From Rhizobium sp. BK418 (lineage in GTDB: Bacteria > Pseudomonadota > Alphaproteobacteria > Rhizobiales > Rhizobiaceae): 64,000 nt of DNA. The DNA lies in the NCBI RefSeq assembly GCF_004341105.1, contig NZ_SLZK01000008.1, positions 62,001 to 126,000 on the forward strand, written 5' to 3'. The translations under genes were made by a program, and so were the position numbers. Shown here piece by piece: positions 32,451 through 40,225 of the stretch; the first letter of the stretch is position 1; every line of letters starts with the position of its first letter. The notes under the pieces were generated by a model. The model worked only from the letters and a program-made list of their open reading frames with translations. It ran no database searches and was not told the DNA's origin.

Positions 32451-33761
32451 ATGCAAGAAGTGGTTGCATCCATTGTGCCAGCTCGACAGGTGCAGATGGC
32501 TGCTGAAGCGACACCTTCGGATGCCAAGATGATCTGGAACTATCGCATCACACGCATCACTGTCGGCCTGCTGCTGCTGGCACTCGTGGTTGTCCTCTCA
32601 TTGCCGGCGATCACCGGATTTACGAGCCTAGATGGCACGGTCAATGCGCGGTTCGCTGTCGTTAATGCCCCAATCGACGGAACGGTTGCGGAAGAGCCCC
32701 TCAAGGTCGGAAGCCCGGTCAAAGGGGGACAGTCTCTCGCAGAAATCAGGAATAGCCGCGTCAATCGCGCGATCCTTGCTTCGCTCGAAGCAGATCGCAA
32801 CACGGCGCTCGACCGCGTTGCGGCGCTGAAAAGAGAACGGGAGGAGCTCTCCCAACTTCGCGAGGAGCTATCTGCCAGATTGGAAGTCTACAAGCAGACC
32901 ACCATCGCCAATCTTGAACGCGAAGTCGAGATCCTGCAGAAGAAGGTCGAGGTGTCACAAGCTCAGGATCTCGTCGCTCAGGTCGACCTGAACCGCCGAA
33001 TGGAGCTCGAGTCGAAAGGCATTCTTACGCAGAAGCTGGTTGAGGCCGCGCGCGCCGCCGGAGCTGCGACCGGCGGCGAGGTCGAAATCAGCAACTTAAC
33101 CGTCGATCAATTGCAACAAAGACTCAATGCGGTCCGTCAAGGGATCTTTGTCTTTGGCGACGGACAGAATGATGTGCCTTACTCGCGACAGCGCGAGGAC
33201 GAGGTTATCGTTCGCATCAACGACTTGAACTCGCGCATTGCGGAAAATGAGACGCGAGCCACCGAAGTTCAAAAGCAGCTGATCGAAGAGGGAAACCGCG
33301 TCGACAACCTTGAATCCGCAACCGCGACAGCGCCGTTCGACGGCGTTGTGTGGAGCAGAAGTATTGTCAACGGCTCCAACGTCGTACTGAACGACGAGCT
33401 AATGCGCCTTCTCGACTGTCGAGAGCTATTCGTGGATATCCTTGTTCCCGAGGTCGACTATGACGAGATCTATCCGGGACTTGTTGCGCAGGTCCGCTTG
33501 TTCGGTCGCAGCGATGTCTTCAAGGGCACGGTCATTTCTGTGAGAGGCAGTTCGGCTTCTGTCGAGACCGATTCGTTTGCCGCCAGTTTGCCGCCGTCGA
33601 CACAACGCAATGCCCGCATAAGGGTTCGCCTCGATCCATCTTTCATGAACGACGACTTTGCGAACTCCTGCCAGGTGGGACGCACAGTGCAGGTCCGGTT
33701 TGCCAAACACGGCATAGACGTGTCCAATTGGGTCAAAAGCCTGTGGTTCAGTATCTTGTAG
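32451..33761 (+). CDS. bgsB: HlyD-like membrane fusion protein, BgsB-type
   Basis: A 436-residue inner-membrane/periplasmic adaptor. One TM segment lies at about 37-57 (TVGLLLLALVVVLSLPAITGF). Lipoyl-like halves follow (VVNAPIDGTVAEEPLKVGSPVKGGQSLAEI near 75, SATATAPFDGVVWSRSIVNGSNV near 288), flanking a long coiled coil at about 105-280. The C-terminal beta-barrel is FVDILVPEVDYDEIYPGLVAQVRLFGR. The order with the downstream glycosyltransferase matches bgsBA, which in Sinorhizobium meliloti exports a mixed-linkage beta-glucan. The symbol rests on architecture and context. It overlaps the next gene by about 34 bases. Confidence 0.72.
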   Translation: MQEVVASIVPARQVQMAAEATPSDAKMIWNYRITRITVGLLLLALVVVLSLPAITGFTSLDGTVNARFAVVNAPIDGTVAEEPLKVGSPVKGGQSLAEIRNSRVNRAILASLEADRNTALDRVAALKREREELSQLREELSARLEVYKQTTIANLEREVEILQKKVEVSQAQDLVAQVDLNRRMELESKGILTQKLVEAARAAGAATGGEVEISNLTVDQLQQRLNAVRQGIFVFGDGQNDVPYSRQREDEVIVRINDLNSRIAENETRATEVQKQLIEEGNRVDNLESATATAPFDGVVWSRSIVNGSNVVLNDELMRLLDCRELFVDILVPEVDYDEIYPGLVAQVRLFGRSDVFKGTVISVRGSSASVETDSFAASLPPSTQRNARIRVRLDPSFMNDDFANSCQVGRTVQVRFAKHGIDVSNWVKSLWFSIL

Positions 33762-35737
33762 CACTGGTTCCGACCATTCTCGTGCTGGCCTTCTTTTTCC
33801 TTGGGCCGTTCAATTGGTCGCGCCATCACACCTGGACACGAGCGGTGACCTGTGCGTTCGTCGCGGCAGTCGCATTGCGATACATGGTCTGGCGCCTGAC
33901 GGAGACTGTGCTTCCCTATCCCAACGACGGTCCGAGTTTCTATTGGGTCTGGATCCTCTTTAGCGTTGAGATTCTGGCTTGCGTCGAGGTCGTCCTTTTT
34001 CTGGTATTGATGAGCCGCTACGTTGATCGGAGCGGAGAAGCGGACAGGCTAGCACGCGTTTTCTTTGCGCGCGAGGAGCGCGAACTCCCGACTGTCGATG
34101 TTTTCATTCCCACCTATAACGAGCCGCTCGACGTGCTCGAGCGAACCATCATCGGCGCCCTTTCGCTGGATTATCCGGCCGACAAATTGAATGTGTACGT
34201 GCTTGACGATCAACGCCGGGATTGGCTGAAGGCCTATTGCGAGGGGAAGAACGCCATCCACGTCACTCGCGGCGACAACAGCCATGCCAAAGCAGGCAAT
34301 ATGAACAATGGGCTGAAAGTCAGTTCGGGCGAGTTTGTTGCAATCTTCGACGCTGATTTCGTTCCCTATCGACATTTCCTTCGCCGGACGCTGCCCTTCT
34401 TTGGCGATGAAAGCATCGGCATCGTCCAGACACCTCAACATTTCTTCAACGTCGATCCGGTGCAATCAAACCTCGGCTTGGAAAATATCTGGCCGGACGA
34501 GCAGCGCTTGTTCTTCGATGAGATCGCGCCCAGCCGAGACGCCTGGGATGTCAGTTTCTGCTGCGGGTCGTGCTCGATTGCCCGCCGCAAGGCCATCGAC
34601 GCCATAGGCGGGTTTCCGACGGAATCGATCACAGAAGACCTGCTAACAACTCTTTCGATGCTCAACAAAGGCTACAAGACGCGCTATCTGAATGAGCGGC
34701 TGTCGATGGGACTGGCCGCCGAAAATCTGACCGGCTATTTTGTGCAGCGCGAACGGTGGTGTCAGGGGGGTATTCAAACCCTTTACTTGTACAATGGCCC
34801 GCTGCGCGGCCCCGGATTGACGCTCTTTCAACGGATCATGTTCCTGCCAATATCATGGCTGGTACAGTATCTGGTCCGCTTAATGATATTGCTCGTGCCG
34901 ATCGTCTATCTCTGGTGCGGGCTGCTCCCGCTCTATTTCACGGACATCGCCGATTACGTTTCTCATCAGGTGCCGCTGCTCGCAGCGTATTTTCTGCTTA
35001 TGCTGTGGATCACGCCTACGCGCTATCTGCCTGTGATTTCCAGCGCGGTCGGGACCTTTGCGACATTCCGCATGTTGCCCACCGTGGTCTCCAGCCTGGT
35101 GAGACCATTTGGCAAGCCGTTCAGAGTGACACCAAAGGGCAGCGGTAACGAGTCGAACCGGTTCGACCGCTACAGCTTTGCCTGGATCGCAAGCCTAATC
35201 ACGGTCACCGTCTTTGGCCTCTTGGTCAATATCGTGCCGGAAACGTCGCATGTACAAGGTCAGTTTTCGCCGATCGCCGCCTGTTGGTCAGGTATCAATA
35301 TCGTCGTCCTTCTCATTGCGTCTCTCATCTGCTTCGAGAAGCCCCGGCGCCTGTTTCACGCGTTCAAACTCGACGAAGCGGCGACAGTCGACGATGTCTC
35401 CGGGCGGGTTATAAGTTTGGCATTGGACAAGGCGGTCGTTGCAGTTCCCAGCATGGCCCGATTTCAATCCAAATCGGTCACGCTGAAATTCGCCGGCTTC
35501 GCCCCGTTCAAAGCGGATCTCAGACAGGTCACTCAACGACGAAGGAGCATAAGTCGCAGCGGCGACAAACAAGCTTCTTACCTGCACCTGCATTTCGAAC
35601 TCAGTGGCTCAGCTCGCGATAACATGATTGTCAAGCTCTATACCGGTCAATATTCGCAGGACATTCGCGACATCGACAAGGTCGCTGTCTCGCTTAATCT
35701 GTTCCTACGGTCATTCGGAAGAACGCGCACGTTGTAG
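33728..35737 (+). CDS. bgsA: Family 2 beta-glycosyltransferase, BgsA-type glucan synthase
   Basis: A 669-residue inner-membrane polysaccharide synthase. TM helices lie at about 8-25, 35-50 and 70-95. The GT2 domain spans about 115-350, with PTVDVFIPTYNEPLDVLERT, IFDADFVPYR (DxD), TEDLLTT (TED) and QRERWCQGG (QxxRW). More helices follow to about 555. The C-terminal cytoplasmic tail of roughly 110 residues has no PilZ motif; BgsA of S. meliloti senses c-di-GMP through its C-terminal part. The start is uncertain: TTG 33728 or GTG 33743. The predicted product is a mixed-linkage beta-glucan; a cellulose-like polymer is the alternative. Confidence 0.75.
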   Translation: MGQKPVVQYLVALVPTILVLAFFFLGPFNWSRHHTWTRAVTCAFVAAVALRYMVWRLTETVLPYPNDGPSFYWVWILFSVEILACVEVVLFLVLMSRYVDRSGEADRLARVFFAREERELPTVDVFIPTYNEPLDVLERTIIGALSLDYPADKLNVYVLDDQRRDWLKAYCEGKNAIHVTRGDNSHAKAGNMNNGLKVSSGEFVAIFDADFVPYRHFLRRTLPFFGDESIGIVQTPQHFFNVDPVQSNLGLENIWPDEQRLFFDEIAPSRDAWDVSFCCGSCSIARRKAIDAIGGFPTESITEDLLTTLSMLNKGYKTRYLNERLSMGLAAENLTGYFVQRERWCQGGIQTLYLYNGPLRGPGLTLFQRIMFLPISWLVQYLVRLMILLVPIVYLWCGLLPLYFTDIADYVSHQVPLLAAYFLLMLWITPTRYLPVISSAVGTFATFRMLPTVVSSLVRPFGKPFRVTPKGSGNESNRFDRYSFAWIASLITVTVFGLLVNIVPETSHVQGQFSPIAACWSGINIVVLLIASLICFEKPRRLFHAFKLDEAATVDDVSGRVISLALDKAVVAVPSMARFQSKSVTLKFAGFAPFKADLRQVTQRRRSISRSGDKQASYLHLHFELSGSARDNMIVKLYTGQYSQDIRDIDKVAVSLNLFLRSFGRTRTL

Positions 35738-35766
35738 TCGAGTTCAAAGGGCGGATCGTCCGTTCA

Positions 35767-35789
35767 GACGTCCATGCCAAATGGACGTC
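35767..35789 (+). terminator. Hairpin after the bgsA-like gene
   Basis: GACGTCCAT and ATGGACGTC form a perfect 9-base stem around GCCAA, 30 bases after the stop codon at 35737. No T-run follows, but the position fits a transcription end or mRNA-protecting hairpin. Confidence 0.5.
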
Positions 35790-36174
35790 GAGATTCGATT
35801 GATCGCCGCTCTCTGACCTGAGACGCCGCGGGTGCGCGCCGAGTATGAGCTCTCGACGTGCCAAACACTCGACCGTGTGATGTTCAATAATGGAAGTTCA
35901 GATTGATGCCCGCGGTAGCTCAGACGAGGAACCATTCGAGCCAATCGATCAAATTCGGCCTGCTAATATTAGTTTAAGCGAGATCGGAGATGCGGTGGCA
36001 TCCCGTATCTGGTGCTCAAGGCAATCGCTTCTAACGCTTTGACGTGGGTCAGCAACGGCGCACCGTTCAACTTTTTACCCTTATTTATCCCGGGTTCGAT
36101 GACCGGCAATGCTAGTCCTTTTTTCCAGAGGCGCTGATGTGGATCGGCACCCAATTCTGAAAAAGGAAAGCATT
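35790..36174. other. Intergenic region before the hydrolase operon
   Basis: About 385 bases without a supported gene. A short tRNA-like string (gcggtagctcagacgagga near 35912) does not fold into a full tRNA. A ribosome site AAAAGGAAAG precedes the ATG at 36175. The promoter of the hydrolase operon presumably lies here. Confidence 0.4.
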
Positions 36175-37146
36175 ATGAAAAAACATCTTCTCGCCACCGT
36201 CGCATTTGTTTTGGCCATCTCTCCTATGGCGGCCGAAGCCCGCTGCGTGCCGAACAACGCTGTCATCGCCGGGACGGCTGTCCCGGTCATCCAGTACAAG
36301 CACACGACGATCGACGGTGTGAACGTGTTCTACCGTGAAGCCGGCCCGAAGGACGCACCGGTCCTCCTGCTACTGCACGGATTTCCGACCTCGTCACATA
36401 TGTTCCGCAACCTTATTCCGCTGCTTGCGGACCGTTACCGTGTGATCGCACCGGACTATCCCGGTTATGGCCAAAGCGACGCACCGGATCACACGAAGTT
36501 TTCCTACACATTCGCGAACCTGACCAACATCGTCGACAAGCTGACCGAAAAGGTCGGAGCCGACCGCTACAGCATGTACGTCATGGATTACGGTGCACCG
36601 ATCGGCTACCGTCTGGCGCTGAAGCACCCGGAGCGGGTCGAAAGCCTGATCGTGCAGAATGGCAATGCCTATACCGAAGGCCTCGCCGCATTCTGGGATC
36701 CGATCAAGGCCTACTGGGCCGAGAAGACACCGAAGCGTCGGGAGGCATTGTCGGGCCTGGTCACACTCGAAACCACGAAATTCCAATATACCGACGGCAT
36801 GACCGATGTGGCGCATATCAGCCCTGACAACTGGATCGTCGATCAGGCATTGCTTGATCGCCCTGGCAACAAGGACATCCAGCTCGACCTCCTGGGCGAC
36901 TACGGCAGCAACGTACCACTTTATCCGCAGTTCCAGGCCTACTTCCGCGATCGTCAGCCGCCGACGCTGATCGTATGGGGCAAGAACGACAAGATCTTCC
37001 CTGAGTCCGGCGCGCACCCATATCTTCGCGATCTTCCGAACGCCGAGATGCACATTCTCGACAGCGGCCATTTCGCTCTTGAAGACAAGCTCGACGTTAT
37101 GGCGCCGCTGATCCGCGACTTCCTCGACCGCAAGATTTGTAATTAG
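36175..37146 (+). CDS. Secreted alpha/beta hydrolase (haloalkane dehalogenase/epoxide hydrolase-like)
   Basis: A 323-residue hydrolase with a cleavable signal peptide (about residues 1-22, MKKHLLATVAFVLAISPMAAEA), hence periplasmic. The oxyanion region is LLLHGFPTSSHMFRNLIP near residue 70. The nucleophile elbow YVMDYGAPIGYRL carries an aspartate near residue 140, as in dehalogenases and epoxide hydrolases. Acid and histidine fit LIVWGKNDKIFPE and ILDSGHFALED. A paralogue without signal peptide lies two genes on (37957). The natural substrate is unknown. Confidence 0.85.
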   Translation: MKKHLLATVAFVLAISPMAAEARCVPNNAVIAGTAVPVIQYKHTTIDGVNVFYREAGPKDAPVLLLLHGFPTSSHMFRNLIPLLADRYRVIAPDYPGYGQSDAPDHTKFSYTFANLTNIVDKLTEKVGADRYSMYVMDYGAPIGYRLALKHPERVESLIVQNGNAYTEGLAAFWDPIKAYWAEKTPKRREALSGLVTLETTKFQYTDGMTDVAHISPDNWIVDQALLDRPGNKDIQLDLLGDYGSNVPLYPQFQAYFRDRQPPTLIVWGKNDKIFPESGAHPYLRDLPNAEMHILDSGHFALEDKLDVMAPLIRDFLDRKICN

Positions 37147-37207
37147 TCGAGTAGCTAATCGGTTCCGCGGGGCAAGCAGCCCCGCGCCCAGCCCAAAGGA
37201 AAAGATC

Positions 37208-37960
37208 ATGACCAATCCCGTTTCGGGCACCCAGGCAGCTGGGGAGCCATCCCTCTCGATCGTCCTGGTACACGGTGCCTTTGTTGATGGCTCCGGATGG
37301 CAGCACGTCCATAGCGAACTCGTTGGCCGCGGGTTCGAAGTGCTAGTCGCTCAGCACCCGACCACCTCACTTGAAGGTGACGTTGCCACCACCGAGCGTC
37401 TGATCGCATCGGCTCACCACCCGGTGCTTCTGGTCGGCCATAGCTACGGCGGAGCCGTTATCACGGAAGCCGGCGTCAACCCGAAGGTCCAGGCGCTGGC
37501 CTACATCGCGGCTTTCGTGCCGGATGTCGGCGAGTCTGTTGCGGGTCTGAACGAAGCGCCGGAAGAGCCCGGCGAAGCGAAGGCGCCATTGCTTCCTCCG
37601 CAGGATGGCTACCTGGTTGTCGACCCGGCCCGATTTCCCGAAGCGTTCGCCGCCGATGTCGATCCCGCTATAACGCGGTTCATGTCTGCTGCACAGCTAC
37701 CGTGGGGCCTTGCAGCGGTCATTGCGCCCGTCACGCATGCCGCATGGAAGACCAAACCCAGCTTCTATCTCGTCGCATCTGCCGACCGGATGGTGCCCCC
37801 GAGTGCGCAGCGACGCATGGCCAAGCAAGCAAAAGCAGCGATTACAGAAATCGATAGCAGTCATGCTCTTATGATCTCGCACCCAAAGGAAGTCGCTGCG
37901 TTCATTGTGGCGGCAGCCGCGGCCTCGTCCGGCGGTCTGGGGCAAGGAGGCGGACAGTGA
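37208..37960 (+). CDS. Alpha/beta hydrolase with GHSYGG serine nucleophile
   Basis: A 250-residue cytoplasmic esterase-like protein. The N-terminus has SIVLVHGAFVDGSGWQHV near residue 16; the serine nucleophile is in LLVGHSYGGAVITEAG near residue 79. The acid and histidine fit YLVASADRMVPP and DSSHALMISHPKEV. It resembles EstC and plant salicylate/pyrethroid esterase relatives. The mechanism differs from its two neighbours, which use an aspartate. Its stop overlaps the next start by 4 bases (GTGA). AAAGGAAAAG lies before the ATG. Substrate unknown. Confidence 0.85.
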   Translation: MTNPVSGTQAAGEPSLSIVLVHGAFVDGSGWQHVHSELVGRGFEVLVAQHPTTSLEGDVATTERLIASAHHPVLLVGHSYGGAVITEAGVNPKVQALAYIAAFVPDVGESVAGLNEAPEEPGEAKAPLLPPQDGYLVVDPARFPEAFAADVDPAITRFMSAAQLPWGLAAVIAPVTHAAWKTKPSFYLVASADRMVPPSAQRRMAKQAKAAITEIDSSHALMISHPKEVAAFIVAAAAASSGGLGQGGGQ

Positions 37961-38829
37961 CCCAGCCCGTCACCTACCACAGAACCGACAGCGTCGCCGG
38001 ACTCGACATCTTTTACCGTGAGGCGGGCGAGCGGGGCGCACCCGCGGTGGTATTGCTGCACGGCTTCCCGAGCTCATCGCATATGTACCGCAACCTCATT
38101 CCGGCGCTCGCCGACCGTTATCATGTGATTGCGCCCGACCTTCCGGGGTTCGGTCTGTCGGAAATGCCTTCGTCCAGCGACTTCGAATATGGCTTTGCCA
38201 CCTTCTCGACCGTCGTCGACAGTCTTCTCGAGCAGCTGGGTGTTGAACGTTATGCTCTCTACGTCATGGATTACGGAGCGCCGACCGGATTTCGCTTGGC
38301 GCTCGCACACCCAGACCGGGTGACCGCCTTGATCATTCAGAACGGCAACGCTTACGAAGACGGCATGGGGGATTTCTGGGCGCCGACGCGGGCTTACTGG
38401 GCCGACAACGGTGCAGCAAACCGTGACGCCATGCGGCCGTTCCTGTCGCTTGACGGCACACGCTTCCAGTATCTCGCCGGCACAAGCGATGAGGCGCGGA
38501 TCGATCCTGCCGTGTGGCTGTACGATCAGCTCTTCCTCGACCGTCCGGGCAGCGTCGAAATCCAGCTGGACATCATTTACGACTATCGAACCAACATCGC
38601 TCTCTATCCGGCCTTCCACGCCTATCTGCGGGAATATCGGCCGCCGACGCTGATCCTGTGGGGCGAGAACGATCCCATCTTCCTGCCCGACGGTGCGCGC
38701 GCCTACCTCCGCGACGTTCCCGACGCCGAACTTCATTTCCTCGACACTGGACATTTCGCCCTCGAAGAAAAGGCGGACGAGATGATCCCCCTAATGCGCG
38801 ATTTCCTCGCCCGAAACCTGACCCATTAA
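37957..38829 (+). CDS. Alpha/beta hydrolase, cytoplasmic paralogue of the 36175 gene
   Basis: A 290-residue hydrolase closely resembling the product of the gene at 36175 across its length, for example VVLLHGFPSSSHMYRNLIPALADRYHVIAPDLPG and YVMDYGAPTGFRLALAHPDRV (nucleophile aspartate near residue 107). Other matches are LILWGENDPIFLP and FLDTGHFALEEKADE. It lacks the signal peptide, so the pair would act in periplasm and cytoplasm. It starts with GTG at 37957, overlapping the upstream stop. The pair probably arose by duplication. Confidence 0.85.
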   Translation: MTQPVTYHRTDSVAGLDIFYREAGERGAPAVVLLHGFPSSSHMYRNLIPALADRYHVIAPDLPGFGLSEMPSSSDFEYGFATFSTVVDSLLEQLGVERYALYVMDYGAPTGFRLALAHPDRVTALIIQNGNAYEDGMGDFWAPTRAYWADNGAANRDAMRPFLSLDGTRFQYLAGTSDEARIDPAVWLYDQLFLDRPGSVEIQLDIIYDYRTNIALYPAFHAYLREYRPPTLILWGENDPIFLPDGARAYLRDVPDAELHFLDTGHFALEEKADEMIPLMRDFLARNLTH

Positions 38830-38855
38830 CTGAAACTCAAAGAAGGACAACGACC

Positions 38856-39533
38856 ATGTACAATAGCAAATCCAAAACGAGTGTGCTTCCGACCGGTGGC
38901 GGCGCAGCCCTCATCGACCCCACCGACGCCCTGATCCTGCTTCTCGATCACCAGTCGGGACTGTTCCAGACGGTCAAGGACATTTCCGTGTCTGATCTGC
39001 GCAGGAATGTCGAGGTGATGGCCAGGCTCGCCACGTTGCTAAATATCCCGGTGATCACCACCGCCTCGGAACCGGCCGGTACCAATGGCCCACTGATACC
39101 CGAAATCCACGATTTGGCTCCGCATGCCGTCTATGTGCCGCGCAAGGGCGAAGTGAACGCATGGGACAATGGAGATTTCGTTGCAACAGTACGCGCTACC
39201 GGCCGCAACACTCTCATCATGGCGGGCGTCTGGACGAGTGTCTGCGTGATGTTTCCAGCACTTGACGCCCGTGCCGCGGGCTACGACGTTTATGCGGTCC
39301 TCGACGCGTCGGGGGATCCGAGCGAAATGGTCTCTCTGATTTCGCTTGCCCGTTTCGTGCAAGGTGGTGTCAAGCCGACTTCGACCAATGCCTTACTGTC
39401 TGAGCTCCACCGGACATGGGCTCGTCCCGAAGCTGCAGAACTCGGTAAGCTCTATGGACTCGTTGCTCCGAACTATGCCGCTGTGGCCGAGAGCTATGAA
39501 CGCGCGCAGCAGGCGGCGAGAGAGGTGATATAG
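38856..39533 (+). CDS. Isochorismatase-family cysteine hydrolase (YcaC-like)
   Basis: A 225-residue amidohydrolase-fold protein. The catalytic aspartate is in LILLLDHQSGLFQTV near residue 31; the lysine fits VPRKGEVNAW near 94; and the cysteine is in AGVWTSVCVMFPALDA near residue 128. This triad (D-K-C) is that of the isochorismatase/nicotinamidase fold; the sequence resembles YcaC-type hydrolases. AGAAGGAC precedes the ATG. It lies in the same transcriptional run as three alpha/beta hydrolases. Substrate unknown. Confidence 0.85.
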   Translation: MYNSKSKTSVLPTGGGAALIDPTDALILLLDHQSGLFQTVKDISVSDLRRNVEVMARLATLLNIPVITTASEPAGTNGPLIPEIHDLAPHAVYVPRKGEVNAWDNGDFVATVRATGRNTLIMAGVWTSVCVMFPALDARAAGYDVYAVLDASGDPSEMVSLISLARFVQGGVKPTSTNALLSELHRTWARPEAAELGKLYGLVAPNYAAVAESYERAQQAAREVI

Positions 39534-39585
39534 ACTTGCATTCCCCGATGCCTTGCGAGCCGACAATGCAGTCAGGAGAGACGCT

Positions 39586-40215
39586 ATGACTTATGGTTTT
39601 ATGGATATTGCGATCACTCCTTCAGTTCGCAGGGCGCAAGCGGAAATGGGAGCGGATCGTCTGTGGCACGACTTCAAGGGACACCGCGAATTCGAGCGGT
39701 TTTCCACGAGAGAAACCGCGTTCATTGCGCAGCGCGACAGCTTCTACATGGCCTCGGTTTCCGAGACGGGATGGCCCTATGTCCAGCATCGCGGCGGGCC
39801 CAAAGGCTTTCTCAAGGTGCTTGACGACCGCACGCTTGCCTTTCTCGACTACCGCGGCAATCGCCAGTATATCAGCACCGGCAATCTCGCAGAAAACGAC
39901 AGGACATGCCTGTTCCTGATGGACTATCCCGGCCGTACGCGCCTGAAGATTTATGCCCGCGCCGAAAAGCTGGCGCTCGACGCGGATCCAGCGTTCACGG
40001 TGAGCATCACCGACGGCGATTATCGAGCCAACGCCGAGCGAATTTTCAAGCTCAAGCTTGAGGCGTTCGATTGGAATTGTCCGCAGCACATTGAGCCACG
40101 ATATACGGAGGCCGAATTTCTGTCGGCCTTCCAGCACCTAATCGACAAGATTACTCAATTGGAGCAGGAAAATGCGTCGCTTCGCGAGCGGGTTCGCAAG
40201 CCTACAAAAAATTGA
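39586..40215 (+). CDS. Pyridoxamine 5'-phosphate oxidase-fold flavoprotein
   Basis: A 209-residue split-barrel protein. The core FIAQRDSFYMASVSETGWPYVQHRGGPKGFLKVLDDRTLAFLDYRGNRQYISTGNL is typical of the PNPOx-like family that binds FMN, followed by LFLMDYPGRTRLKIYARAE. The C-terminal about 30 residues form a short coiled coil (LIDKITQLEQENASLRERV). ATG 39586 has CAGGAGAG upstream. Last gene of the hydrolase run, ending 10 bases from the convergent regulator. A redox or detoxification role is inferred. Confidence 0.82.
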   Translation: MTYGFMDIAITPSVRRAQAEMGADRLWHDFKGHREFERFSTRETAFIAQRDSFYMASVSETGWPYVQHRGGPKGFLKVLDDRTLAFLDYRGNRQYISTGNLAENDRTCLFLMDYPGRTRLKIYARAEKLALDADPAFTVSITDGDYRANAERIFKLKLEAFDWNCPQHIEPRYTEAEFLSAFQHLIDKITQLEQENASLRERVRKPTKN

Positions 40216-40225
40216 TGCTACAAGT

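Noticed and set aside
35905..35960. tRNA-like string gcggtagctcagacgagga after the bgsA-like gene
   Set aside because: Only a D-arm-like piece is present; the anticodon stem, T-loop and acceptor stem cannot be paired by eye.
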